Of a stretch of 64,000 nt of DNA, positions 1 to 8,703 are shown in pieces. Location of the stretch: positions 682,001 to 746,000 of the forward strand of contig NZ_BAABHA010000002.1 in the NCBI RefSeq assembly GCF_039541855.1, in the 5' to 3' direction. Numbering within the stretch: position 1 is the stretch's first letter; each line of letters opens with the position of its first letter. Origin of the DNA: Solirubrum koreensis (lineage in GTDB: Bacteria > Bacteroidota > Bacteroidia > Cytophagales > Hymenobacteraceae). The position numbers and the translations under genes were made by a program. The notes below the pieces were generated by a model that saw only the letters and a program-made list of their open reading frames with translations, was not told where the DNA came from and searched no databases.

Positions 1-992
1 CGGAAGTTTCGTTAGAAGAGTTGACCTTACTTAACGCGTGGCTGGGCAAGCTGCACGGCCAACTGGTGCTCGACTGCCTCCAGAGCTGGGGAATCAGCCC
101 CGCAACCATTGACGCTATAGCCAGCCACGGCCAAACGGTGTACCACGCGCCCCAGCACCAACACCAGCGCCCGGACTACCCGCTGAACGCCACCCTGCAG
201 ATTGGCGACGCCGACCATTTAGCCGTGCGCACTGGTGTAATTACCATCAGCGACTTTCGGCAAAAGCACATTGCGGCCGGGGGCGAAGGCGCGCCGCTGG
301 CCGCGTACGGTGACTACCTGCTTTACTCGCAAGCGGGCGAAGAACGGCTGCTGCTCAACCTCGGTGGCATTGCCAACTTTACCTACCTGCCCGCCTCACT
401 CAACCCCGAACTGGTGTTCAGTACCGACGTTGGCCCTGGCAATACCCTTCTCGATGCGTTTGTGCGCGAATTGTTTCCGGGGCACCACTTCGACCCAAAC
501 GGCGAGTTTGCGGCGGCTGGCACCATTCACCAAGGGCTGCTGAACGCGTTGCTGGCCCACGACTTTTTTGGTGCTGGCCTGCCCAAAACCACCGGCCCCG
601 AGTTGTTCAGCCCCGCCTACGTGCGCGCCGCACAGCAACGCAGCCGTACCGAAAACATTTCTTCGCACGACTTACTAGCCACGCTCACCGAGTTTAGCGC
701 CCAAGGCGTGAAGCAAGCGGCGGAACTGGCGTTCGGTCCCGAGCCGCAGGCGGCGGTGTACGTGAGCGGCGGTGGCATGCACAACCCCACGCTGCTGCGC
801 GCTATTCAACGCCTGCTGCCCGCTTGCCGCTTCGCCGATACAAACGTGCTAGGTGTAGCGCCCGATGCCAAAGAAGCGGTGTTGTTCGCGGTGCTGGCCA
901 ACGAAACGCTTTGCGGATCGGGGGTAGCCATTGGCGCGGGGCGCCAGCGCATTCCGGCCGTGTCGTTAGGCAAGATTTCCCTACCGGGCTAG
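1..992 (+). CDS. anmK: Anhydro-N-acetylmuramic acid kinase, 5' end missing
   Basis: Cytoplasmic kinase of cell-wall recycling: it hydrolyses and phosphorylates 1,6-anhydro-MurNAc to MurNAc-6-phosphate. The frame is open to the left edge, so the N-terminus lies outside the window; about 329 residues are visible of a family usually near 370. Family signatures seen are IASHGQTVYH, the LGGIANFTYLP nucleotide-binding segment, DVGPGNTLLDAF and the VSGGGMHNP segment near the C-terminus. Its TAG stop shares a CTAG palindrome with the stop of the converging gene. Identification is firm; only the start is unknown. Confidence 0.95.
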   Translation, partial: EVSLEELTLLNAWLGKLHGQLVLDCLQSWGISPATIDAIASHGQTVYHAPQHQHQRPDYPLNATLQIGDADHLAVRTGVITISDFRQKHIAAGGEGAPLAAYGDYLLYSQAGEERLLLNLGGIANFTYLPASLNPELVFSTDVGPGNTLLDAFVRELFPGHHFDPNGEFAAAGTIHQGLLNALLAHDFFGAGLPKTTGPELFSPAYVRAAQQRSRTENISSHDLLATLTEFSAQGVKQAAELAFGPEPQAAVYVSGGGMHNPTLLRAIQRLLPACRFADTNVLGVAPDAKEAVLFAVLANETLCGSGVAIGAGRQRIPAVSLGKISLPG

Positions 993-1480
993 TTGCTGCG
1001 CGGAGCCACTGCCGGGCTGGTACGCTGGGGAGCCGGAATCAGCGTAAAACTCAGCACCTGCGTGGCGGCCGAGTCCCGAAACGTTACGTCCATCTGCACC
1101 TTAGGCACTTTGGCGGTGGTGTCGCTGCGGAACATGAAGGCGTAGAAGAAACGTGAGTCGTCTGTGTCGCCGATGCGCACGCCTAGTTTGTACAGGTCAA
1201 TGGTCGGCCCGAAACGTTTGCCCTGCTCGTGCAGTGGCTGGGCTACTTCCTGAAAACGGGCGGGTGTGAGTCCCGTGCGCACTTCCGGCGCTAGTAAGGC
1301 GTAAGCCTGCGCGTACTCGCCGCGTAAAATGGCCAGGCAGAAGTTGCGGGCCACGCGCACTTGCGTTGCGGGTGTAGCGGCATCGGCTGGTGCGGTCGGG
1401 GTTGCGGTTATGAGCAAGCATACCAACAGCAGCAACGCTAATCGGCCGAAACGCGAGCAGGATTCAGGAGCTTGGTTCAT
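989..1480 (-). CDS. Small exported protein, DUF3887/DUF4864-like, function unknown
   Basis: A 163-residue protein with an N-terminal hydrophobic stretch (LALLLLVCLLITA) followed by a small-residue region, consistent with a Sec signal peptide. The mature part (RNFCLAILRGEYAQAYALLAP...) resembles the NTF2-like exported proteins in which a short helix-loop precedes a beta-sheet, but I cannot name a function. The ATG at 1480 is preferred over a TTG at 1492. It ends tail-to-tail with anmK with a four-base overlap. It lies downstream of the large T9SS protein on the same strand, but two hairpins separate them. Confidence 0.7.
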   Translation of the reverse strand: MNQAPESCSRFGRLALLLLVCLLITATPTAPADAATPATQVRVARNFCLAILRGEYAQAYALLAPEVRTGLTPARFQEVAQPLHEQGKRFGPTIDLYKLGVRIGDTDDSRFFYAFMFRSDTTAKVPKVQMDVTFRDSAATQVLSFTLIPAPQRTSPAVAPRSN

Positions 1481-1500
1481 TGAGTTCAGCAACGTGTGCC

Positions 1501-1580
1501 GCCGGGCTTTGGTGCAAGCCCGGCAAAGAAATCGGCGGTACCGGCCGTGGAATTGCTTCCTTGGCCAGTACCGCCGATTT
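1501..1580 (-). terminator. Two adjacent hairpins, probable terminator of the T9SS protein gene
   Basis: Arms 1529-1541 and 1568-1580 are perfect 13-base inverted repeats, and pairing continues inward for four bases after one mismatch. Arms 1501-1509 and 1516-1524 form a second perfect 9-base hairpin. On the minus strand the first hairpin is followed by a T-rich stretch (ATTTCTTTG). Reading order is large secreted protein, then hairpins, then the small exported protein. Confidence 0.6.
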
Positions 1581-1618
1581 GTTCAACCGGATTTGCGTAC
1601 CCGGCGCAGCTATGGCTC

Positions 1619-4600
1619 TTAGTGGAAAACCACCCGCCGCACGGCGTTCAGGTTTTTGCCCGAGATGCGCAAAGTGTACACGCCATGTGCCAAGCCGTCG
1701 GTGTCAAACACCACCGGCGCGGCACCGGGACGCAGCGTGACCTGTCGGCGGCTTACTACCTGGCCCACGCTGTTGAGCAGCGTCAGCTCAGCTTCCGTGT
1801 TAGCCCCCTGACCGGCAAAGTGCACCGCGAAGTCCTGGCCGTTCACCACGGGGTTTGGGTATAGGCCAATGGCGAAACCTGCGGTTTGTTCCCGTACGGC
1901 CGTGCCCACGGTTACTACCAGCGGACGGCTCACGAGGTTGTTCTGCTCGTTGCTTTCCGTAATCTGGCTTTGGGCATCCACTACGTACAGCAAGAAGTAG
2001 TTGCCTGGAACTGTACCAGCCGGTACCGTTACAGTATTCGAGCGGGTGTTACCGGCTCCGGCAGCCATGGCCGTGTACGACACGCTGCGCAGCAACACGT
2101 CGTTGGCGCTCAGCTGATTGTCGGTGGAGAGGTAGTAGGCCAGCGTGTGTACACCGGCATCCACCTGACCCAGGTTTTCATGAAAGCACGTGGTAACTAC
2201 CACGTTACCGGCGGCTACCGTGCCCGGAGCTACCGTCGGCGAGCTAAGGGCCAGATCGGGAGCAGCGCCCTGAACCGTTATGGCAATGGGCGTGGCTACG
2301 TTGTTGTTCTCGTTGGTTTCGGGCACCACACCGCCGCCATCGGCTACGCAGAGCAGGTAGTAAGCGCCCGTAGCCACGTTTGAGGGCACGGTAACGGGGC
2401 TGCTGCGCGAAACCGTTTGGCCGTTGCTCAACGAACCGCCCCCAATGGTACCAATGAGTCGGTCACTGGCATCGAGGGTTGTGTTTGTGGAGAGGAAGTA
2501 GCTCACCGGCGAGCTGCCGGCAATTCCCGGACCGATGTTCGAAATGGTGAAGCTGGCCGTCATTTGGCCACCGGACGCCACCGTAGTGGGCGTGGCGGAA
2601 GCTTGGGTAATGGTCAGGTCGGGCAGCGCCGTGGTGAAGCAGGAAATGGTTGCCTCAAAACCGGCGCTGGTTACGCTGCCGTCGGTGGTAAACACAATGG
2701 TAAGGGCGCCGCTAGTGTTCTGGGCCGAGGCCGTAATAACACCGGGGTTGGCAGTGCCCGTAAACGAGCCCAACTGGGGCGCCTGTGCAGTGGGGCCGTC
2801 GTAAACGCGCACGTAGTCGAAGCCGTTTTCCAGCGAGAAGAGCGTGAACGTGAGGCGCACCTTAGCCCCGGCAGTAGCTGGGTTAATGACCAATGTACCA
2901 CTGGCCCCGTTATCGTAATCGTCGGTGCCGCCGTGGTCGTACACCGTGTTGCTGCACGTAGTAACACTGGCCTGCGACAGGTAGGGTACCACCAGCCCGT
3001 TAAACGGAGCCGTAATGGTGAGCGGAATGTTGGCTACGTTGTTCTGCTCGTTGGTTTCGCTGATGATGTTCGTGGCATCGGCCGCAAACAGCACGAAATA
3101 GGAGCCGGGCGTGGTGGCGGCGGGAATGGTAACCGAGCCGTACACCACTTGGCCATTGCCGGCCGTTACAGGAAATACCGGCGTCGTGCCAATGGCCACG
3201 TCGTTGGCGCTCAGGGTTACGTCGGTTGACAGGTAATAACCCAACGTACTGTTGTTGGCCGTGGTGGTTCCCTGGTTCACAACCGTTGCATTGGTTTGCA
3301 GCGTGGCCCCGGCTGCTGCCGAAACGCGCGACAGGAATGGCTGTTGCACCGTCAGGTCGACGCCGGGTGCTACCACTGTCAGCTGCGCGCTGACGACGTT
3401 GTTGTTCTCGTTGGTCTCGGTTACCTGGTTCAGCGGGTCGGCTACGAACAGCACGAAGTAGGAGCCCACGGCCGTGTTGGCCGGAATCAGCACGTTTACC
3501 GAACGCGAAGAGCTGCTGTTGGCGTTCAGCGGACCACCGTTGGTGGATTGGCTGAGCAGCACGTCGCTTGCATCCAGCGTGGCATTCGTTGAGAGGTAGT
3601 AGCCAACGTTCGAACTCAGCGCCTGGGTGTTGCCTTGGTTGAAAATGGTCACGAAAGTCCCCACCGTGTTGCCCGAAGCTGTAGTTTGCGGGTTCACCGA
3701 TGGCTGGTACATGGCCAAATCAACGTTGGGCGTAATAATGGTCAGGAATCGGCTGCGCACGTTGTTGTTCTCATCTACTTCGCTCACCTGGTTGAGGTGG
3801 TCGGCCACGAACAGCACGTAATAGTTGCCCGGGGCGGTACCCGCGGGCACCGTGATGTTAGTGCTGCGGTAGCTGCTGCCGCCCCCAAAAAGCTGTCCAC
3901 CCGTTGAGGAGCCCATCAGTTGGTCGCCGGAATCGAAAGTGGTATTGGTAGAAAGGTAATACCCCAGATTGCTGGTGGCCGCCGTCAGGTTGCCCAGGTT
4001 CACTACGTAAGCCGCAACGCCCACGGTAGTGCCCGCTGTGGCTGTCGAGTTAAACAGCTGCTCCTGCTGAACCGCCAGGTCCACCCCCGAAGGCGCTACC
4101 GTCAGCGGCGCGCTGGCTACGTTGTTGTTCTCGTTGGTCTCGGTTACCTGGTTAAGCGGGTCGGCCACAAACAGCACGAAATAGTTGCCGGGTGCGGTAC
4201 TCGCAGGTACGTTAAACGAACCGTAGCGCGAAGACGAGCTGAACCCGAAGAGAGTGAAGCCGGTGGTTTGGCTCAGCAGCACATCGGCCGCGTCCAGGGT
4301 GGCGTTCGTCGATAGGTAGTACCCCACCGTGGAACTGCTGGCGGTGGAATTGCCCTGGTTATAGATGATGCTGTACGCGTTAACCAGCGCACCGGCCTGC
4401 GTAGTCGTAGGCGCGATGGATGGTTGCTGCATTACCAAGTCCACCGAAGCCGGCAGTACCGTGAGTGGGCGGCTGCGCACGTTGTTGGTTTCGTCTGCTT
4501 CGCTCACCTGGTTGAGGTGGTCGGCCACGAACAGCACAAAGTAGTTGCCGGCCGCTGTGGCCGATGGAATAGTAAGCGTTGCGCTCCGGTAGCTGGTCTG

Positions 4601-5992
4601 GCTGGCTCCTAACGTGGTACCCGAGGCGGCCGACAGCAGTTGGTCGTTGGCGTCTAAGTTCGTGTCGGTGGAGAGGTAAAAGCCCACACTGCTCGACGCT
4701 GCGGCCGTTGTTCCTTGATTGAAAACGAAGGCGCCAGCTGAAACAGCGTTGCCCGCCGTTACGCTGCTTGGACTAAGCTGCTCCTGCTGCACCAGCAGAT
4801 CCACGTTGGGCGTGGTTACCACCAGCTGCACGCTGGCTACGTTGTTGCTTTCGTTGGTTTCGCTGACCTGGTTTTGGTAATCGGCCACATACAGCACGAA
4901 ATAGCTGCCCGGCGTGGTACTCGCCGGAATGTTAATGCCGGCAAACCGCGAGCTGGGAAAACCCGGTGTGAGGGTACCTCCGAAAGATGCCGTCAACAGC
5001 TGGTCGTTGGCATCCAGCGTAGTGTTAGTCGATAGGTAATAGCCCACGCTGCTGCTCGCGGCTGTGGCATTGCCCTGGTTGAAAATACTGCACGCGAAGT
5101 TCACAAAGGCTCCCGGCGTAGTAACGGCCGGGTTCAAGCCCGGCTGCTGAATCACCAGGTCTACCGCAGGCTGGGTTACCACCAGCGCCGCCGCCGCTAC
5201 GTTGTTGGTTTCGTTGCTTTCGTTTACCTGGTTTTGGTGGTCGGCTACAAACAGTACAAAGTAGCTACCCGGCGTGGTGGAGGCCGGTACAAAGACCTGC
5301 GTTAAACGAGACGACGATTGCCCGGCGGCTAACGCTCCGCCAAAGCTGGAACCCAGCAGTACGTCGCCGGCATCTAGGGTATTGTTGGTTGATAAGTAGT
5401 AGCCCAGGTTGCTGCTGCTGGCAGTTACCCCGGCCAGGTTTACCACGTTGCTACTAACGTTCACGCTGCCGCCGGCTACCGTTGAGCCGGGCGTTACCAC
5501 TGCGCCTTGCACGGCCAAATCGGCCTGCGGCACCGATGTCACGCAGCCGACAGCCGCCGTAAAACCGTTCAGGTTCACCACGCCGTCACTGGTTAAACGC
5601 AGCGTGAGGGCGCCGGTCGCATTGCTCGCGTACAAGGTGCCAGGAGGAAAGTTGCTATCGAAGCTTCCCAGCAGGGGCGCGGAGGTAGAAGCACCATCAT
5701 ACACAAATAGCCGATCGTAACCGCTTTCCACCTCGAATTGGCTAAAGATCAGTCTGATCTTGTTGCCCGATATGGCAGGTGAAATCGTTAAGGTGCTGTT
5801 CTCCCCGTTGGTATAGGGGCCGTTGGCGCCGCCGCTGTCGTAAAGCGTACCACTGCAGGTGGTAATGGAGGCCGAACCCGAAGTTGGCATCTGGTAGGTC
5901 TGAGCACTGGCCTGCAATCCTAAACATGCCAGAAGCAGGCACATAGCAATGCGCAGCGTGTTGCTAAAACACCCTGGGTAACCGTTTGTCAT
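1619..5992 (-). CDS. Large secreted surface protein: CUB domains, nine CARDB repeats, T9SS sorting domain
   Basis: A 1457-residue exported protein. Signal peptide: hydrophobic core MCLLLACLGLQASAQ. Domain order: a CUB-like domain (TTCSGTLYDSGG, FSQFEVESGYDRLFVYDG), seven tandem CARDB repeats each opening with a (V/A)DL motif and closing with NQVxExxExNNV, a second CUB-like domain (CSNTVYDHGG, DYVRVYDG), two more CARDB repeats, then a C-terminal type A T9SS sorting domain (LYPNPVVNG ... LAHGVYTLRI). CARDB domains are thought to be adhesion-like beta sandwiches; the protein is probably exported through the outer membrane and anchored or released. I prefer the ATG at 5992; a longer frame to 6043 lacks a good signal peptide start. 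Repeats are 355-365 bases apart. Confidence 0.9.
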   Translation of the reverse strand: MTNGYPGCFSNTLRIAMCLLLACLGLQASAQTYQMPTSGSASITTCSGTLYDSGGANGPYTNGENSTLTISPAISGNKIRLIFSQFEVESGYDRLFVYDGASTSAPLLGSFDSNFPPGTLYASNATGALTLRLTSDGVVNLNGFTAAVGCVTSVPQADLAVQGAVVTPGSTVAGGSVNVSSNVVNLAGVTASSSNLGYYLSTNNTLDAGDVLLGSSFGGALAAGQSSSRLTQVFVPASTTPGSYFVLFVADHQNQVNESNETNNVAAAALVVTQPAVDLVIQQPGLNPAVTTPGAFVNFACSIFNQGNATAASSSVGYYLSTNTTLDANDQLLTASFGGTLTPGFPSSRFAGINIPASTTPGSYFVLYVADYQNQVSETNESNNVASVQLVVTTPNVDLLVQQEQLSPSSVTAGNAVSAGAFVFNQGTTAAASSSVGFYLSTDTNLDANDQLLSAASGTTLGASQTSYRSATLTIPSATAAGNYFVLFVADHLNQVSEADETNNVRSRPLTVLPASVDLVMQQPSIAPTTTQAGALVNAYSIIYNQGNSTASSSTVGYYLSTNATLDAADVLLSQTTGFTLFGFSSSSRYGSFNVPASTAPGNYFVLFVADPLNQVTETNENNNVASAPLTVAPSGVDLAVQQEQLFNSTATAGTTVGVAAYVVNLGNLTAATSNLGYYLSTNTTFDSGDQLMGSSTGGQLFGGGSSYRSTNITVPAGTAPGNYYVLFVADHLNQVSEVDENNNVRSRFLTIITPNVDLAMYQPSVNPQTTASGNTVGTFVTIFNQGNTQALSSNVGYYLSTNATLDASDVLLSQSTNGGPLNANSSSSRSVNVLIPANTAVGSYFVLFVADPLNQVTETNENNNVVSAQLTVVAPGVDLTVQQPFLSRVSAAAGATLQTNATVVNQGTTTANNSTLGYYLSTDVTLSANDVAIGTTPVFPVTAGNGQVVYGSVTIPAATTPGSYFVLFAADATNIISETNEQNNVANIPLTITAPFNGLVVPYLSQASVTTCSNTVYDHGGTDDYDNGASGTLVINPATAGAKVRLTFTLFSLENGFDYVRVYDGPTAQAPQLGSFTGTANPGVITASAQNTSGALTIVFTTDGSVTSAGFEATISCFTTALPDLTITQASATPTTVASGGQMTASFTISNIGPGIAGSSPVSYFLSTNTTLDASDRLIGTIGGGSLSNGQTVSRSSPVTVPSNVATGAYYLLCVADGGGVVPETNENNNVATPIAITVQGAAPDLALSSPTVAPGTVAAGNVVVTTCFHENLGQVDAGVHTLAYYLSTDNQLSANDVLLRSVSYTAMAAGAGNTRSNTVTVPAGTVPGNYFLLYVVDAQSQITESNEQNNLVSRPLVVTVGTAVREQTAGFAIGLYPNPVVNGQDFAVHFAGQGANTEAELTLLNSVGQVVSRRQVTLRPGAAPVVFDTDGLAHGVYTLRISGKNLNAVRRVVFH
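3010..5535 (-). repeat. Tandem array of seven CARDB-coding units, about 360 bp each
   Basis: Within the large secreted protein gene, units begin near 5530, 5165, 4805, 4450, 4090, 3730 and 3365 and end near 3010. Neighbouring units share recognisable DNA, for example around 3395-3460 and 4120-4180. Units 3 and 5 resemble each other (QQEQL, NNVRSR) and units 4 and 6 resemble each other (LDAADVLLSQ / LDASDVLLSQ, DPLNQVTETNENNNV), which suggests duplication of a two-domain block. Confidence 0.85.
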
Positions 5993-6050
5993 AAGGTAGA
6001 AAAGAAGGTAAGCTGAAGCATAAGGGCACCAGACAAATGGCACCGGTTAC

Positions 6051-6058
6051 AAAAATAA
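6051..6058 (-). promoter_or_regulatory. Possible -7 promoter element for the T9SS protein
   Basis: Minus strand reads TATTTTTG, matching the Bacteroidota -7 consensus TAnnTTTG, and would give a leader of about 50 bases before the ATG at 5992. No convincing -33 TTTG is seen at the usual distance, and the region is AT-rich, so a chance match is possible. Confidence 0.35.
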
Positions 6059-6113
6059 TACAGTAAATGAGCGGGGCTAGTAAACTCTGAATAAAAATTA
6101 TCCAGTTCAGAAT

Positions 6114-6431
6114 TTACTCTTCTACTTCCTGCGGCACCAGAATAAAGACATCTTCGCCGGGCTTTTTCATCACGTACTTCTCGCGGGCAAATTTCTCCAG
6201 CATCTCCGGGCTGCTGAGCAGTTCGGTTCGGTCTTGCTTCACTTCCGCAATCTTCTGCGTGTAATAATCACGCTCGGTACGTAAGTCCTGCCACTTGTCG
6301 TACATGTCGTATTGCTTCATTAGGTCGTTGGCGTCGAAGAGCACCATCCATACCAAAAAGGCTACTCCCGTCAGAAAGTAGAAGCTACGCAGAAAGCGCG
6401 GAACGCGGTCGAAGAAGTCAGGCAAACGCAT
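6114..6431 (-). CDS. divIC: Septum formation initiator family protein (DivIC/FtsB-like)
   Basis: A 105-residue bitopic membrane protein: short cytoplasmic N-terminus (MRLPDFFDRVPRF), one membrane segment (FYFLTGVAFLVWMVLF), a periplasmic coiled coil (YDKWQDLRTERDYYTQKIAEVKQ) and the terminal segment LEKFAREKYVMKKPGEDVF that is typical of DivIC/FtsB. These proteins link early and late divisome components. The start at the ATG 6431 is chosen over an upstream GTG at 6446. It follows eno after a hairpin; eno next to divIC/ftsB is a widely conserved order. Confidence 0.9.
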   Translation of the reverse strand: MRLPDFFDRVPRFLRSFYFLTGVAFLVWMVLFDANDLMKQYDMYDKWQDLRTERDYYTQKIAEVKQDRTELLSSPEMLEKFAREKYVMKKPGEDVFILVPQEVEE

Positions 6432-6445
6432 AACATAAAAGTACA

Positions 6446-6484
6446 CACAAAAACGGCCGGACTGCAGCAGCAGCCCGGCCGTTT
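6446..6484 (-). terminator. Intrinsic terminator after eno
   Basis: Perfect 10-base inverted repeat, arms 6451-6460 and 6475-6484, followed on the minus strand by five T residues. It stands between eno and divIC, so divIC expression would need read-through or its own promoter. Confidence 0.75.
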
Positions 6485-6504
6485 ATTGCCTTCTCGTGGT
6501 CGAA

Positions 6505-7776
6505 CTACATCTTACGACCGGGGTAGTACGCAATTTCGCCCAGTTCCTGCTCTATGCGCAACAGCTGGTTGTACTTGGCCATCCGGTCGGAACGGGACAT
6601 GGAACCGGTTTTGATCTGACCGCAGTTCAGCGCCACTGCCAGGTCAGCAATGGTGTTGTCTTCCGTCTCGCCCGAGCGGTGACTCATAATGCTCTTGTAT
6701 TGGTGCCGGCGGCCCAGGTTAATGGCATCAATGGTTTCGGTGAGGGAGCCGATCTGGTTTACCTTAATCAGAATGGCGTTGGCCACACCTTTCTCAATGC
6801 CTTCCTGAATGCGCTTCACGTTGGTCACGAACAGGTCGTCGCCTACCAGCTGTACTTTGTCGCCCACGGCATCGGTCAGCTGCTTCCAGCCGCTCCAGTC
6901 GTCTTCGTCCAAGCCGTCCTCGATGCTGATGATGGGGTACTTCCGGGTCCACTCGGCCCAGTAGTTCGCCATTTCGCTCGACGTCAACTTGTCGCCCGAA
7001 CTCTTCTTGAAGTGGTAATGACCATCGGAGTAGAACTCCGAAGCCGCCGCGTCCAGCGCAATCATCACGTCGTCGCCGGGCTTGTAGCCAGCAGTTTCAA
7101 TGGCCTGCAGTACTACTTCAATAGCGGCTTCGTTCGATTCAATGTTCGGCGCAAAGCCGCCTTCGTCACCCACGTTCGTGCTCAGGCCTTTCTTCTTCAG
7201 TACAGCCTTCAGGTGGTGGAAAATTTCCGAACCCCAACGCATAGCCTCTGTGAACGACTCTGCTCCTACCGGCATAATCATAAACTCCTGGAAGTCGATG
7301 GAGTTGTCGGCGTGCGAGCCACCATTCAGAATGTTCATCATGGGCACCGGTAGCGTGGAGGCGTTTACCCCACCCACGTAGCGGTACAGCGGCATGCCGG
7401 CTTCCTGCGCCGCGGCACGGGCCACAGCCAGCGAAACACCCAGAATAGCATTAGCGCCCAGGTTGGCCTTGTTCGGCGTACCGTCCGACTCAATCATGAT
7501 ACGGTCGATCAGGCTTTGCTCGAATACCGAGAAACCTACCAGCTCTTCGGCAATCTTGCTGTTCACGTTGTCTACCGCCGTCAGCACGCCCTTGCCCATG
7601 TACTTGCTTTTGTCGTCGTCGCGCAACTCCACGGCTTCGTGTTTACCCGTAGAAGCGCCCGATGGCACCGCAGCACGGCCCACTACGCCATTTTCGGTGG
7701 TCACGTCTACTTCCACGGTCGGGTTTCCGCGCGAGTCAAAAATCTGGCGGGCGTTAATGGCAGCAATAATGCTCAT
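6505..7776 (-). CDS. eno: Enolase (phosphopyruvate hydratase)
   Basis: A 423-residue enolase converting 2-phosphoglycerate to phosphoenolpyruvate in the cytoplasm. Landmarks: start MSIIAAINARQIFDSRGNPT, SGASTGKHEA loop, acid NVGDEGGFAPN, metal ligands in the ALDAAASEFY, SIEDGLDEDDW and LVGDDLF segments, catalytic lysine in LIKVNQIGS, and MSHRSGETED near the C-terminus. Length is normal. It lies downstream of rplQ beyond a strong terminator and upstream of divIC, so it is probably a separate transcription unit; a near-consensus TACCCTTG at 7782-7789 might be its -7 element. Confidence 0.98.
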   Translation of the reverse strand: MSIIAAINARQIFDSRGNPTVEVDVTTENGVVGRAAVPSGASTGKHEAVELRDDDKSKYMGKGVLTAVDNVNSKIAEELVGFSVFEQSLIDRIMIESDGTPNKANLGANAILGVSLAVARAAAQEAGMPLYRYVGGVNASTLPVPMMNILNGGSHADNSIDFQEFMIMPVGAESFTEAMRWGSEIFHHLKAVLKKKGLSTNVGDEGGFAPNIESNEAAIEVVLQAIETAGYKPGDDVMIALDAAASEFYSDGHYHFKKSSGDKLTSSEMANYWAEWTRKYPIISIEDGLDEDDWSGWKQLTDAVGDKVQLVGDDLFVTNVKRIQEGIEKGVANAILIKVNQIGSLTETIDAINLGRRHQYKSIMSHRSGETEDNTIADLAVALNCGQIKTGSMSRSDRMAKYNQLLRIEQELGEIAYYPGRKM

Positions 7777-7902
7777 GTCAGCAAGGGTAAAGGTGAGAAG
7801 ATGAAGGCGGTTTGGGGATTCCGCCGGGTTTACGCATTAATTTGGGCCGAAGCGTATTCAACCCGCTGCGACAAAGAAACGCAAGCGCGTGCGAACGGCC
7901 TA

Positions 7903-7942
7903 AAAAAGACAAGGGGACGAACCCCGTAGGATTCGTCCCCTT
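7903..7942 (-). terminator. Intrinsic terminator at the end of the ribosomal protein block (after rplQ)
   Basis: Perfect 11-base inverted repeat, arms 7911-7921 and 7932-7942, with a ten-base loop, followed on the minus strand by GTC and six T residues. It ends the transcript that runs through rpoA and rplQ. Confidence 0.85.
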
Positions 7943-7970
7943 GTGCTTAGTGTCTCGAAAGACCGTTCAT

Positions 7971-8552
7971 TTACGAAGCAGCTTCTTCGCCTTTCTCTTC
8001 GCGGGTCTCGCCTTCTTTCAGCGTGTCCGTGGCGGTGTCAGCAGGAGCTTCTACGTTCGTAGTAGCAGCCGGAGCGTCGGTCGAGGCAGCAGCTACCGGA
8101 GCGGCAGCACCTTCGGCCTTCTTGCCACCGCGGCGCGAACGACGGGTAGTGGCTTTGGCCGTACCAGCGTTTTTGGCTTCGAGGAGGGTTTCGTTGTAGT
8201 CCACCAACTCCATTACGCACATATCAGCGTTGTCACCGGCGCGGCCGTCGCTCAGCTTGATAATGCGGGTGTAGCCACCGGGGCGGTTAGCTACTTTGGC
8301 TGCCACGTCGCCGTACAGCTCCTTCAACGACTCCTTGTTCTGCAGCAGGGCAAACACCGTGCGGCGGGAGTGAGTCGTGTCGTCTTTCGAACGGGTCAGG
8401 ATGGGCTCTACGTACTTGCGCAGTTCCTTGGCTTTAGCCACCGTGGTAGTAATGCGCTTATGCAGGATCAGCGACGAAGCCATGTTCGACAACATGGCGG
8501 CGCGGTGGGAGGCCGTGCGGCCGAGGTGGTTGTTTTTTTTACCGTGTCTCAT
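7971..8552 (-). CDS. rplQ: 50S ribosomal protein L17 with long Ala/Lys/Glu tail
   Basis: The first ~123 residues are a standard bL17 (MRHGKKNNHLGRTASHRAAM, then LHKRITTTVAKAKELR). Residues ~124-193 are a low-complexity tail: first basic (TTRRSRRGGKKAEG), then rich in Ala, Thr and Glu. bL17 is usually about 120-165 residues, so this is at the long end. Last gene of the S10-spc-alpha series, 151 bases after rpoA, with a terminator-like hairpin between the two. Confidence 0.97.
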   Translation of the reverse strand: MRHGKKNNHLGRTASHRAAMLSNMASSLILHKRITTTVAKAKELRKYVEPILTRSKDDTTHSRRTVFALLQNKESLKELYGDVAAKVANRPGGYTRIIKLSDGRAGDNADMCVMELVDYNETLLEAKNAGTAKATTRRSRRGGKKAEGAAAPVAAASTDAPAATTNVEAPADTATDTLKEGETREEKGEEAAS

Positions 8553-8644
8553 CGGACAAAAGAAAAATGAAGTGGGTGTACTTGCGAGCGGTAGCCACGG
8601 CGGACCGAAGCCTCATTTGAACCGCCGCCCCTTGGGCACACTGG

Positions 8645-8692
8645 TTAAAAAGCAAGTGGTGAACCCAGCCGCATTGCGCCAGGTTCACCACT
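8645..8692 (-). terminator. Terminator-like hairpin between rpoA and rplQ
   Basis: Perfect 11-base inverted repeat, arms 8655-8665 and 8682-8692, loop 16 bases, followed on the minus strand by TGCTTTTTAACC. It has the form of an intrinsic terminator inside what is normally one operon, and could act as an attenuator lowering rplQ relative to rpoA. No TAnnTTTG element was seen between it and rplQ. Confidence 0.6.
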
Positions 8693-8703
8693 AAGGGTAT
8701 TTG

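Noticed and set aside
3010..5535. 360-bp periodic repeats considered as a mobile or CRISPR-like array
   Set aside because: The periodicity equals the CARDB domain length and stays in frame throughout.
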